A stretch of 19,560 bases of DNA from assembly GCA_002417905.1 (NCBI GenBank), contig DIDB01000210.1:1589-21148 (forward strand), read 5' to 3'. The notes below the pieces were generated by a model. The model saw nothing but the letters and a program-made list of their open reading frames with translations, made no database searches and was not told the DNA's origin. Source of the DNA: Pseudomonadaceae bacterium UBA5811. GTDB lineage: Bacteria; Pseudomonadota; Gammaproteobacteria; Pseudomonadales; Pseudomonadaceae. Shown piece by piece: positions 7,692-15,180 of the stretch. A program made the translations under genes and the position numbers. The stretch's first letter is position 1. Each line of letters begins with the position of its first letter.

Positions 7692-7732
7692 ATTGGGAAT
7701 CCCCGTCCTTTATTAGGGCGGGGGATAGTCAA
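7580..7732 (+). ncRNA. Putative omega RNA scaffold (reRNA) of the tnpB element
   Basis: In characterised elements the guide RNA is made from the tnpB 3' end and right end, and its guide is the DNA just outside the element. The region here ends with the right-end hairpin and TCAA. The predicted guide would begin at 7733 and read gagtgattttccagaacatc, the 3' end of rnd. The 5' limit given is only approximate, and no processing site can be seen. Confidence 0.4.
7701..7723 (+). repeat. Right-end hairpin of the tnpB element
   Basis: Arms ccccgtcct (7701-7709) and agggcgggg (7715-7723) form a 9-bp stem with one T·G wobble and a TTATT loop. GAAT (7697-7700) lies directly 5' and TCAA (7729-7732) lies 3'. 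This matches the guide-hairpin-cleavage order of IS608-type right ends. Confidence 0.8.
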
Positions 7733-8853
7733 GAGTGATTTTCCAGAACATCCAGCAGAGCCCGGCCCATAAGCGCCCGGCGCCAGCCTGTCAGGCTGTC
7801 AGGCAGCTGATAGGGCCCATCGGGATAACCGCTTTTCAGCAGGGACTCCAGTACCTTTTTACGCAGCATCAGCTCGGGAGCCAGCTGCAGCTGTCCGGCC
7901 AGCCGGGTGCCCACCGCACGCAGCTTCTTCAGCAAGGCCCCCGCCTCAAGGGGCAAGGGGGCTGGCAAAGGAGGCGGACAGTCCGCTGCCGGCAGGGCCA
8001 GGGCCTGACGGATCAGCTCCAGCAGTTGCGGACCATCCTGCCGGACCGTCCGCGGATGCATATCTTCAATCCGTGATAGCGCTCCCAGATCTCCCGGCTG
8101 ATAGCGGGCCAGCGCCCACAGACAGCTCTCCCGGATAATCCGGTTGCGCGGCTGGTCACGCCGCCGGGCTTCCCGCTCGCGCCAGGCTGCCAGCACCCGC
8201 AGCACAGCCAGCTGCCGGGAGTTCAGACGCCAGGCCTGCTTGATCTCCTGATACAGCTCGTCCGGACAGGTTTCCCGGACGGCATTCAGCGCCAGCCCGG
8301 CGCCATCCTCCAGCAGCCAGCCCAGCTTTTCTGGCGTCAGCCGGGCAGCCAGCTGCAGATACAGGGCAGCCAGATGATGAACATCCTCAGCCGCATAGCA
8401 GACCTGAAGCCCGCTCAGCGGACGCTGCAACCAGTCCGAACGGGTTTCCCCCTTGGGCAGCTCAACCCCAAGCACCTGCTCCACCAGCCGTGAGTAGCCC
8501 ATGGAAAAGCCCATATTGAGATAGGCGGCCGCCAGCTGGGTATCAAATAGCGGGCGGGGCACCTGGCCGGTCAGGCGCAACAAAACCTCCAGATCCTCGC
8601 TACAGGCATGCAGCACCTTGATAACCTGTGGATGGCCCAGCAGCCCGGCCAGTGGCTGCCACTGCCGGATCAGCAGCGGATCAACCAGCCAGACCTGCTG
8701 TCCGTCAGCCACCTGGAGCAGTCCGGCCTGCGGATAAAACGTATCCGTCCGCATGAACTCGGTATCCAGGGCGACATAAGACAGCTGCTGCCAGCGGGCA
8801 CAGGCAGCGGCCAGCTGCTCATCGGTAGTAATCCACTGGATAGTGATTGTCAC
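7729..8853 (-). CDS. rnd: Ribonuclease D
   Basis: This 374-residue 3'-5' exoribonuclease acts in tRNA 3'-end maturation; E. coli Rnd has 375 residues. The DEDD exonuclease domain is shown by VALDTEFMRTDTFYPQ (D30, E32), HACSEDLEVL and CYAAEDVHHLAALY. HRDC-type helical regions follow (LNSRQLAVLRVLAAWRERE). The GTG at 8853 was chosen because it gives MTITIQWITTDEQL, like the E. coli start, and has AAAAGGA 7 bases upstream; the frame stays open to 8994 without family similarity. The TGA stop lies in the TCAA of the tnpB element's right end. The inferred original end had one more residue (NHSR instead of NHS), so the enzyme should still work. Confidence 0.95.
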   Translation of the reverse strand: MTITIQWITTDEQLAAACARWQQLSYVALDTEFMRTDTFYPQAGLLQVADGQQVWLVDPLLIRQWQPLAGLLGHPQVIKVLHACSEDLEVLLRLTGQVPRPLFDTQLAAAYLNMGFSMGYSRLVEQVLGVELPKGETRSDWLQRPLSGLQVCYAAEDVHHLAALYLQLAARLTPEKLGWLLEDGAGLALNAVRETCPDELYQEIKQAWRLNSRQLAVLRVLAAWREREARRRDQPRNRIIRESCLWALARYQPGDLGALSRIEDMHPRTVRQDGPQLLELIRQALALPAADCPPPLPAPLPLEAGALLKKLRAVGTRLAGQLQLAPELMLRKKVLESLLKSGYPDGPYQLPDSLTGWRRALMGRALLDVLENHS

Positions 8854-8995
8854 AACATGATCCTTTTCCACGTCTTCGGGCATGCCTGACGCAATACCCT
8901 TGTTACACCCGTGCGGCAGTATATCGTGCCCGGCCACAATATCTGGCATGGCCTGCATGCCAATCGCCGTCAACCATCCAGGAATACGCTGCAAG

Positions 8996-9859
8996 ATGCC
9001 ATACGCTCACCTGCTCTCCCCCCAACAGCTGTCAGCCTGGTCAGACCAGCCGGATCTGGTGATCCTGGATTGCCGCTTCGCCCTTGAGGATCCGGAATAT
9101 GGCCAGCGCTGCTACCTGACCGGGCACCTTCCGGGCGCCCGCTTCGCCGATCTGGAAAAAGACCTGTCCGGCCCGGTCATTCCGGGCAAAACCGGCCGGC
9201 ATCCCCTCCCGGAGCCGGTCAGACTGTTAAACTGCCTGCGCCACTGGGGTATTTCACAAAACAGCCGGGTCGTACTGTACGACGATGGCCCGGGCGCTTT
9301 TGCCGCCCGGGCCTGGTGGCTGCTGCTCTGGCTGGGCAAACACTCGAACCTGTTCCTGGTGGATGGCGGGCTGGCCGCCTGGCAGCGGGCCGGACTGCCA
9401 CTGACCACAGCCATTCCAGCCCCGGCTCCCGGCAATCTGGCCGGCAGCCCTGATGCCCGGCTGCTGCTGGACGCCCGCACACTGCTGGAGCAGCTGGACA
9501 CACTGACCCTGCTGGACGCCCGCAGCCTGCCGCGATTTTATGGCGAGCAGGAGCCCATTGATCCCGTCGCCGGACATATCCCTGGTGCCCGCTGTGCACC
9601 TTTTACGGACAACCTTGGCCCGGATGGCTGCTTTTTGCCTGCAGCCCGGCTGCAGGCGCATTTCAGCCACCTGCTACAGGGTGCAGACCCCGAACAGGTC
9701 GTGGCGTATTGCGGCTCTGGAGTCACCGCCTGCCATAACCTGTTTGCACTCTGCCTGGCCGGCTACCCGCTGGCCAGACTTTATGCCGGCTCCTGGAGTG
9801 AGTGGATCACTGATGCCAGCCGGCCGGTCGCAGCCCGCAAAGCCCCGGAAATGAACTGA
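8996..9859 (+). CDS. sseA: 3-mercaptopyruvate sulfurtransferase (tandem rhodanese)
   Basis: This 287-residue protein has two rhodanese domains. The N-terminal one (about 1-140; LVILDCRF, GHLPGARF, VVLYDDGPGAFAARAWWLL, VFLVDGG-like LFLVDGG) is non-catalytic. The C-terminal one carries the active cysteine C239 in CGSGVTA. That loop is the mercaptopyruvate sulfurtransferase version; thiosulfate sulfurtransferases usually have CRKGVTA. It would transfer sulfur from 3-mercaptopyruvate to thiols or cyanide. The start at 8996 (MPYAHLLSPQQLSAW) has AGGAA about 11 bases upstream; an earlier in-frame start at 8882 adds residues without similarity and overlaps the rnd leader. It is divergent from rnd, with 142 bp between them. 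thiosulfate sulfurtransferase activity remains possible. Confidence 0.88.
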   Translation: MPYAHLLSPQQLSAWSDQPDLVILDCRFALEDPEYGQRCYLTGHLPGARFADLEKDLSGPVIPGKTGRHPLPEPVRLLNCLRHWGISQNSRVVLYDDGPGAFAARAWWLLLWLGKHSNLFLVDGGLAAWQRAGLPLTTAIPAPAPGNLAGSPDARLLLDARTLLEQLDTLTLLDARSLPRFYGEQEPIDPVAGHIPGARCAPFTDNLGPDGCFLPAARLQAHFSHLLQGADPEQVVAYCGSGVTACHNLFALCLAGYPLARLYAGSWSEWITDASRPVAARKAPEMN

Positions 9860-9959
9860 TACGCTCTTTATTTCCAGGAAAATTGACCCGGAAACCAATC
9901 CATTGCAGCCTCCGGTTTTCCGGCACCGGAAGCCGATACGACGGCCCGCCCCCAAATTT

Positions 9960-10796
9960 ATGACCACCATACTGCAGCTTTCCGATACCCACTTTGGCAC
10001 CGAGACCGGGGCCGTTGTAGACGCCCTTGAAGCCCATGTGCAGGCCTGCAATGCCGACCTGCTGATCCTGTCCGGCGATGTGACCCAGCGCGGCCGGCGG
10101 GGCCAGTTCGCCAGGGCCAGAAGCTTCATCGACCGGCTGCTTGATCTGGGAGTTCCGGCCTGCCTGTGCATTCCAGGAAACCACGATATTCCCCTGTTCA
10201 ATCTGCCCCTGCGCTTTCTGGCACCCTATGCCAACTATCGACGCCATATGGGCGAAGAGCTGGAGCCAGTATTTGAAAACAGCGAGCTACTGGTGATCGG
10301 CCTGAACACAACCCATCCCCGCCGTCACAAGGATGGACGGATCACGCCTGTCCAGATCAGCCAGGTCAGCCAGCGGCTGCAGAACAGCCATCCAGACAAG
10401 CTGCGGATTGTGGTGGCCCACCAGCCTTTCGGCCTGATGGAGCCCAGCGACCGGTACAATCTGCAGCATAATGCAGCCCGGGCCCTGCACTGCTGGGCGG
10501 ATCAGGGGCTGGATATCGTAATGGGCGGGCATATCCACCTGCCCTACGTGCTGCCACTCTCACCCCAGTATCCGGGGCTCAACCGTGAGATCTGGACGGT
10601 CCAGGCCGGCACGGCACTGTCGAAACGGCTGCGCGGCCTCTCCCCCAATTCGTTTAATCGCCTGCAGCTGAAACGGACGGCCCAGGGCAAGCAGGTTCAG
10701 GTCGAACGCTGGGATTTCCGGCAGGACAGCTTCTCTCCTGCGGCCCGCTTTACCCTGCAGTGGCCGGCAGCCAGCCAGATCAGCCGGTCGGTCTGA
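9960..10796 (+). CDS. Calcineurin-like metallophosphoesterase (CpdA-like)
   Basis: This 278-residue protein has every metal-binding block of the family: D9-x-H11 (LSDTHFG), GD40 (LSGDVTQRG), N74-H75 (PGNHD), H154 (VVAHQP) and G-H191-I-H193 (GGHIHLP). The arrangement is that of CpdA-type cyclic nucleotide phosphodiesterases and related dinuclear phosphoesterases. The substrate cannot be told from sequence. The ATG at 9960 was chosen because the conserved strand MTTILQLSDTHFG begins there; no Shine-Dalgarno is obvious, and a TTG at 9903 adds an arginine-rich tail. It follows sseA after 100 bp and converges on the NlpC/P60 gene with only 9 bp between stops. Confidence 0.88.
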   Translation: MTTILQLSDTHFGTETGAVVDALEAHVQACNADLLILSGDVTQRGRRGQFARARSFIDRLLDLGVPACLCIPGNHDIPLFNLPLRFLAPYANYRRHMGEELEPVFENSELLVIGLNTTHPRRHKDGRITPVQISQVSQRLQNSHPDKLRIVVAHQPFGLMEPSDRYNLQHNAARALHCWADQGLDIVMGGHIHLPYVLPLSPQYPGLNREIWTVQAGTALSKRLRGLSPNSFNRLQLKRTAQGKQVQVERWDFRQDSFSPAARFTLQWPAASQISRSV

Positions 10797-10805
10797 AGCG
10801 GACCC

Positions 10806-11333
10806 TCAGGGGTTTTGGGCCAGCCGCGCGTTTTTCAGGACGCGCCGGGCCGTCAGATAATTTTTTTGCCAGTAATGGTCAGCAAGGTGGTCCAGCCGGA
10901 CGGTCCCCCCCGCTGAGGGGGCATGGACAAAACGGCCTTCACCCACATAAATCCCGGCATGACTGACCCGGCCGGCATTGCCAGTGGCAAAGAACACCAG
11001 ATCACCCGCCTGCAGGGTTTGCGGAGCAGCAGCCAGCAACCGGCTCATTTCCAGGGTGGTACGGGGCAGGCGGATCCCCGCTACGTCACGGTAGACATAA
11101 ACAATCAGCCCGCTGCAGTCAAAGCCGCTTTCAGGCGTATTGCCCCCCCAGACATAGGGCGTCCCCACCAGCCCGAGCGCCCGGAACAGCACATCATTGG
11201 CCAGTGGCGAAACGGCCGGAGCAACCTGACGGTAAACAACGGGACCCGGGGACGGAGCAGCAGTCTTATGGGAGCAGGCTACCTGCAGCAGGGCCATGAC
11301 CAGTACGGAACAGAAGCGGAGCGGAACAGACAT
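10806..11333 (-). CDS. NlpC/P60 family peptidase, exported
   Basis: This 175-residue protein has a hydrophobic signal segment (MSVPLRFCSVLVMALLQVAC). The lipobox QVAC is imperfect, so lipoprotein attachment at C20 is likely but not certain. The catalytic domain (about 46-165) keeps C73 (GFDCSGL), H125 (RVSHAGIYVG) and H137 (RFVHAPS), the usual Cys-His-His set. Such enzymes cut peptide cross-links or stems of peptidoglycan, like MepS/Spr. It lies 64 bp downstream of a second NlpC/P60 gene on the same strand, probably in one transcript. Confidence 0.9.
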   Translation of the reverse strand: MSVPLRFCSVLVMALLQVACSHKTAAPSPGPVVYRQVAPAVSPLANDVLFRALGLVGTPYVWGGNTPESGFDCSGLIVYVYRDVAGIRLPRTTLEMSRLLAAAPQTLQAGDLVFFATGNAGRVSHAGIYVGEGRFVHAPSAGGTVRLDHLADHYWQKNYLTARRVLKNARLAQNP

Positions 11334-11397
11334 CCCCTACCCTCCAGTAAAACTCCAGAACGCACCGGTTCAGGACACCCGAAAGGAGCGACCTCCA

Positions 11398-12006
11398 TCA
11401 GGCATCCGGCGTCTCACCCAGAACCCGCTTGGCCTGCATATAGCTGGAACGCCAGTAGGCACTGTCCAGACTGTCAACCCGGACCCCCCCGCTGCGCGTG
11501 CTGGAAGCATGGATGAAACGGTTGTGACCAATATAGATGCCGACATGGGAAACCTGGCCGCGCCCACGACGGTTAAAGAAAATGACATCACCCAGCTTCA
11601 GCTCACCCCGGGATACCCTGGGCACATCCAGCTGGATCATTTCCCGGGTAGAACGCGGCAGCTGGATACCCATTTCCTCGCGGAACAGGAAACCCACAAA
11701 GCCACTGCAGTCAAAACCAGTCCGGGCGGATTCTCCACCAATCCGGTACGGCGTACCAATCAGCGAAAATCCACGCGCAATCATGCCATCCGGATCATCC
11801 GTCTCCAGCTGGACCACTTCATCATCTTCAGCGGCAGGAAGAATTCCGGTTTCCGGCTGAACCGGCGCAACCAGCCGGCGATGCAGCTGGTCGGATACCT
11901 TTTTTGAATGGGCCGCCAGCCCCCGCGAATCCGGTCCGTGACCCGCACAGGCCGTCAGCAGCAGGGCCATCAGGCTGGTCACCAGGGGGGCCAGATATTT
12001 CCGCAT
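11398..12006 (-). CDS. NlpC/P60 family lipoprotein peptidase
   Basis: This 202-residue protein has a canonical lipobox LTAC (signal MRKYLAPLVTSLMALLLTAC). After a charged linker comes the NlpC/P60 domain (about 75-195), with C100 (GFDCSGF), H154 (QVSHVGIYIG) and H166 (RFIHASS). It is a probable outer-membrane-anchored peptidoglycan endopeptidase, related to MepS/Spr. The ATG at 12006 fits the signal peptide; a TTG at 12021 is less likely. It is upstream of the other NlpC/P60 gene, and the two differ strongly outside the catalytic blocks. This suggests an old duplication or separate roles. Confidence 0.92.
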   Translation of the reverse strand: MRKYLAPLVTSLMALLLTACAGHGPDSRGLAAHSKKVSDQLHRRLVAPVQPETGILPAAEDDEVVQLETDDPDGMIARGFSLIGTPYRIGGESARTGFDCSGFVGFLFREEMGIQLPRSTREMIQLDVPRVSRGELKLGDVIFFNRRGRGQVSHVGIYIGHNRFIHASSTRSGGVRVDSLDSAYWRSSYMQAKRVLGETPDA

Positions 12007-12479
12007 CAGACAGGTATCCAAGGTTCAATTCAATATGGAGCCCGACTATGCCTTTGAAGTTATTGATCTTTCAACGCTGCAGAAACAAAGATCCAAATAA
12101 CCTTGATCTGCGTCAGCATCGCCGTTTTTCATCAGGAGTTGCCCGCAGAATGAGAACCGGTCGGCAGACGCCCACGGAGAAGGCCGGCGCCCTGGGCAGA
12201 ATGCCCGGGCCGGGCAGATTACGAGCGGGTCAGGGAAGCCGTTTTCCGCCATCATCCCGGCAACACAGCCATTTGAAAAACTTCTTTATGACCGGTTTAA
12301 TAAGCCCACGTCTTTCCGGAGCGTCCGAAGCGGCTACAGGACGTTTTCCAGACCATCAGGCAACGCACGTGCAGCAGGTTTTCCGGCAGCCCGGGGCAAT
12401 GTCTCCAGGTGATGCCCGCCACCAGAGTCCTGCCTCTGGACCACACCAATAATGAACAGCAGCCCGGAACCCGAGCACC
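12007..12479. other. 473-bp region without a convincing gene
   Basis: Apart from the possible promoter at 12045-12074, no supported feature is seen. An open plus-strand frame from 12048 to 12452 would give 134 residues starting MPLKLLIFQRC. It is rich in R, S, G, P and Q, uses codons rare in the neighbours (AGA, TTA, ATA, CGA), and resembles no family. A small 7-bp stem (CTGGGCA with TGCCCGG) lies near 12196-12212. This may be leader DNA for lpxA or the remains of a lost gene. Confidence 0.5.
12045..12074 (-). promoter_or_regulatory. Possible promoter of the NlpC/P60 pair
   Basis: On the minus strand TTGAAA (12074-12069) and CATAGT (12050-12045) are separated by 18 bp, about 40 bp before the ATG at 12006. 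The match is by eye in an AT-richer patch; an overlapping TTCAAA/TATTGA pair is an alternative. Confidence 0.3.
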
Positions 12480-13268
12480 ATGATTGATGCAACAGCCTTT
12501 ATCCACCCGACGGCCATTATTGAGGAAGGGGCCATTATCGGCCCGCAGGTCCATGTCGGCCCGTTCTGCTTTGTTGGCAGCCACGCGGAGATCGGGGAAG
12601 GAAGCGTGCTGAAGATGCATGTGGTGATCAATGGCCATACCCGCATCGGCAAATACAACCTGATTTACCAGTTTGCCTCCATTGGCGAGGTCAACCAGGA
12701 CCTGAAATATGCCAATGAACCCACCCGGGTAGAAATCGGCGACCGCAACCGGATCCGGGAGGGCGTCACCATTCACCGGGGTACCGTGCAGGACCGGGGC
12801 ATTACCACCGTCGGCAGCGACAACCTGCTGATGGTCCAGGCTCATATCGCCCATGACTGCACTGTTGGCAGCCACTGTATCTTTGCCAACAATGCCACCC
12901 TGGGCGGGCATGTCACGGTGGATGACCATGCCATCATCGGCGGCATGAGTGCCGTACACCAGTTCTGCACGATTGGCACCCATGTCATGATCGGCGGCTG
13001 CTCGGGCGTCGCCCAGGATGTCCCGCCCTATGTGATTGCCCAGGGCAACCATGCCAGTCCTTTTGGCGTTAATGCGGAAGGCCTGAAACGGCGCGGCTTC
13101 AGCCGGGAGGCGCTGCTGGCCATCCGCAGCGCCTACAAGCTGCTGTACCGCTGCGGAAAAACCCTGGAAGAAGCCCGGCCAGAAATTGCCGAGCTGGCAA
13201 AGCAGCAGCCGGCAGTCCAGCCCTTCTGTGACTTTTTTGACCGCTCACAGCGCGGGCTGATCCGCTGA
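12480..13268 (+). CDS. lpxA: UDP-N-acetylglucosamine O-acyltransferase LpxA
   Basis: At 262 residues this is the same length as E. coli LpxA and closely similar to it throughout. The left-handed beta-helix hexapeptide repeats run from [14 protein letters not shown] to about residue 185; the C-terminal helices ([18 protein letters not shown]) form the trimer base. Catalytic H125 ([10 protein letters not shown]) and H160 (AVHQFC) are present. G173 is kept, which in E. coli fits a 14-carbon hydroxyacyl chain, unlike the methionine ruler of P. aeruginosa. It catalyses the first step of lipid A synthesis. No lpxD, fabZ or lpxB is adjacent, which is unusual. The Shine-Dalgarno is weak (CGGAAC about 12 bases upstream). 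Confidence 0.97.
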   Translation: MIDATAFIHPTAIIEEGAIIGPQVHVGPFCFVGSHAEIGEGSVLKMHVVINGHTRIGKYNLIYQFASIGEVNQDLKYANEPTRVEIGDRNRIREGVTIHRGTVQDRGITTVGSDNLLMVQAHIAHDCTVGSHCIFANNATLGGHVTVDDHAIIGGMSAVHQFCTIGTHVMIGGCSGVAQDVPPYVIAQGNHASPFGVNAEGLKRRGFSREALLAIRSAYKLLYRCGKTLEEARPEIAELAKQQPAVQPFCDFFDRSQRGLIR

Positions 13269-13291
13269 ACGCCCGGAGCTGTCCCGGCGGG

Positions 13292-14116
13292 TTACAGGTT
13301 CATCAGCTCGACAAAACGCGGCGGCGCCGTCCCGTCAAGCTGCAACCCGGCAAAGTCAAACAGGCTGCGGTCGGCCAGCTGCGAGGGGGCCACGTTCTGC
13401 AGGGCCCGGAACATGATTTCGGTCCGGCCGGGTGATTTCTGCTCCCAGTCCCGCAGCATCTCCTTGATCACCTGACGCTGCAGGTTCTCCTGGGAACCAC
13501 AAAGGTTACAGGGAATGATCGGGAACTCACGCATCCGGGCATAAGCCTCAATATCCCGCTCGCTGCAATAGGCCAGAGGCCGGATCACCATATTGCGCCC
13601 GTCATCAGACAGCAGCTTGGGAGGCATGGCTTTCAGCGTGCCACCGAAAAACAGGTTCAGGAAAAAAGTTTCCAGGATGTCATCCCGATGATGGCCCAGC
13701 GCCAGCCGGGTCGCCCCGATCTGGTCGGCAAAGGTGTACAGCGCACCGCGGCGCAGCCGTGAGCACAAAGAACAGGTAGTCTTGCCTTCCGGAATTTTTT
13801 CCTTGACGATCGAGTAGGTATCTTTCTCGATAATATGATAATCCACACCAATGGACTGCAGGTACTCCGGCAGCACATGCTCCGGAAATCCGGGCTGCTT
13901 CTGGTCCAGGTTGACGGCCACAATCCCGAAGCGGACAGGGGCCACTTTCTGCAGGTACAGCAGCACATCCAGCAGGGTATAACTGTCCTTGCCACCGGAC
14001 AGGCAGACCATGACCCGGTCTCCCTCCCCGATCATGCCAAAATCGGTGACCGCCTCACCCACAAGACGCCGCAGACGTTTCTGCAGCTTGTTCTGGTTAA
14101 CCGAAAGGGTACCCAT
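13292..14116 (-). CDS. ttcA: tRNA 2-thiocytidine-32 synthetase TtcA
   Basis: This 274-residue protein has the PP-loop SGGKDS (40-45) for adenylating the target cytidine. The TtcA cysteines that hold an Fe-S cluster are C115/C118 (CSLC) and C206 (CNLCGSQ). It installs s2C at tRNA position 32. The start at 14116 ([20 protein letters not shown]) fits family N-termini; a TTG 12 bases upstream is less likely. It converges with lpxA (23 bp between stops) and is divergent from the SprT-like gene, with 69 bp between starts. Confidence 0.97.
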   Translation of the reverse strand: MGTLSVNQNKLQKRLRRLVGEAVTDFGMIGEGDRVMVCLSGGKDSYTLLDVLLYLQKVAPVRFGIVAVNLDQKQPGFPEHVLPEYLQSIGVDYHIIEKDTYSIVKEKIPEGKTTCSLCSRLRRGALYTFADQIGATRLALGHHRDDILETFFLNLFFGGTLKAMPPKLLSDDGRNMVIRPLAYCSERDIEAYARMREFPIIPCNLCGSQENLQRQVIKEMLRDWEQKSPGRTEIMFRALQNVAPSQLADRSLFDFAGLQLDGTAPPRFVELMNL

Positions 14117-14185
14117 GACGCCCCGCAATCCCCAAAGTCAAAGGTCTTATTCTACCCGTAAAGCCGGAAAGACCGGGAGAACCGC

Positions 14186-14670
14186 ATGCCCGAACAGCTC
14201 AGGGCCCGCATTGAAGCCTGTTACCAGCAGGCTGAAACGTTTTTTGGCCGGACCTTTCCCCACCCGGAAAGCCGTCTTGACCTGCGCGGCCTGAGTGCCG
14301 GCAGCGCCTGCCCGGCCCGTAACCGGCTGCGCTTCAACCCGCAGCTTTACCGGGAAAACCGCGAGGATTTCCTGCAGCAAACCGTTGCCCACGAGGTTGC
14401 CCACCTGCTGGCCAGCCAGCTGGCCGGCCCGCACATCCGTCCCCACGGCAGCAACTGATGCAGCAGATATTTGGCCTGCCCGCCAGACGCTGCCATCCGT
14501 ACCCGGTCAAACGCCCGCCACGCCTGCAGCATATCTACACCTGCCAGTGTCCTGAATGGGAGTTTGCTTTCAGCTCCCGCCGCCATGCCCTGGCCGGCCA
14601 GGGATACCGCTACCAGTGTCCGGAGTGCCGCACCGTGCTGGATTACAGCGGCCGGCAGCGTCTTGAGTAA
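14186..14670 (+). pseudogene. SprT-like zinc metalloprotease, broken into two overlapping frames
   Basis: The first frame (14186-14458, 90 residues) carries the SprT start (MPEQLRARIEACYQQAETFF) and the zinc site HEVAH (69-73) with H87 (RPHG), then stops at TGA 14456-14458. The second frame (14458-14670, 70 residues; MQQIFGLPARRCHPYPV onward) carries the C-terminal zinc ribbon (CQC then CPEC). Together they make one SprT protein lacking about three residues, including the conserved Trp after HG. A 10-bp deletion between two CTG copies explains this. The stop and next ATG overlap as TGATG, so reinitiation could still yield both halves. A GGGAG lies before the first ATG. A sequencing error cannot be ruled out. 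Confidence 0.75.
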
Positions 14671-14683
14671 CCGCCAGTACGGC

Positions 14684-15082
14684 TCAGGAGCGGCAATCCG
14701 TGGAGCGGAAGACCTCCGAAGCGACCGGGCGATTGCTTTTATATTCAGAAAATTCATAGCGCAGCGTTGCGCCATTCTGCAGCAGCCGGCGATAACCACT
14801 GTTCTGGCAGACGCTTCTGGCCAGCTGCCGGCGCACATCTCCCGGATTGGCCCGCATCAGCGCCGCATGACGCGGCTGCACACTGATGTAATTCACCAGC
14901 GTGGTGCCATCCACCGCATACCCCTGGTCCAGCAGATCCGAATTGATGGCCCGGGGCGTTCCCACATTGCTTTCCCGGGCGACCTGCTCCAGCATCCGCT
15001 GCACCTCATGCTCCATCAGTGACTGGGCCTGCACCCCGGCAGCCCCCAGACCGAGCAGCAACATCAGGCATAACCTTCTCAT
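14684..15082 (-). CDS. Small exported protein of unknown function
   Basis: This 132-residue protein starts at an ATG with an excellent AAGGAG 6-7 bases upstream. It has a Sec signal peptide (MRRLCLMLLLGLGAAGVQA, cleavage about residue 19). The mature part has a helical N-terminal region (LMEHEVQRMLEQVARES). Its C-terminal part, RQLARSVCQNSGYRRLLQNG..LRYEF, ends in a second cysteine; C92 and C130 could form a disulfide. The C-terminal pattern faintly recalls small periplasmic proteins called quorum-sensing-regulated virulence factors (PA3611-like) in Pseudomonas, but this is a weak recollection, not a match. The gene converges with the sprT-like gene. Confidence 0.75.
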   Translation of the reverse strand: MRRLCLMLLLGLGAAGVQAQSLMEHEVQRMLEQVARESNVGTPRAINSDLLDQGYAVDGTTLVNYISVQPRHAALMRANPGDVRRQLARSVCQNSGYRRLLQNGATLRYEFSEYKSNRPVASEVFRSTDCRS

Positions 15083-15180
15083 GGCACTCTCCTTAAAACA
15101 CATGGCCCTGTGCAACCCGGGACTCCCGGGGCCAGGGGCAGACTGCTAGACTACCCGACCCAGCTGCCCTGTCCACACCC

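Larger units (their letters stand above)
6419..7732 (+). mobile_element. IS200/IS605-family element carrying only tnpB (IS1341-like)
   Basis: A 1.3-kb element carries one gene, tnpB, between subterminal hairpins and has no TnpA transposase. The left end has GAAA then a perfect 9-bp stem (6434-6454). The right end has GAAT, a 9-bp stem (7701-7723) and then TCAA (7729-7732). GAAT plus hairpin plus TCAA is the same arrangement as the right end of IS608. There is no target duplication, as expected for this family. The left boundary (after TCTG, 6415-6418) is inferred: removing 6419-7732 restores a 4-bp ATGA overlap of rnd and ycgL. Its arginine codons (CGA, CGT, CGC) differ from the CGG-rich host genes. 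Mobilisation would need a TnpA supplied from elsewhere. Confidence 0.8.

Noticed and set aside
11904..12452. 182-residue plus-strand frame upstream of lpxA, or its 134-residue part from 12048
   Set aside because: Part overlaps an NlpC/P60 gene; the rest uses rare codons, is R/S/G/P-rich, lacks a Shine-Dalgarno and matches no family.
12297..13052. 251-residue minus-strand frame antisense to lpxA
   Set aside because: It mirrors the hexapeptide repeats of LpxA and has no independent support.
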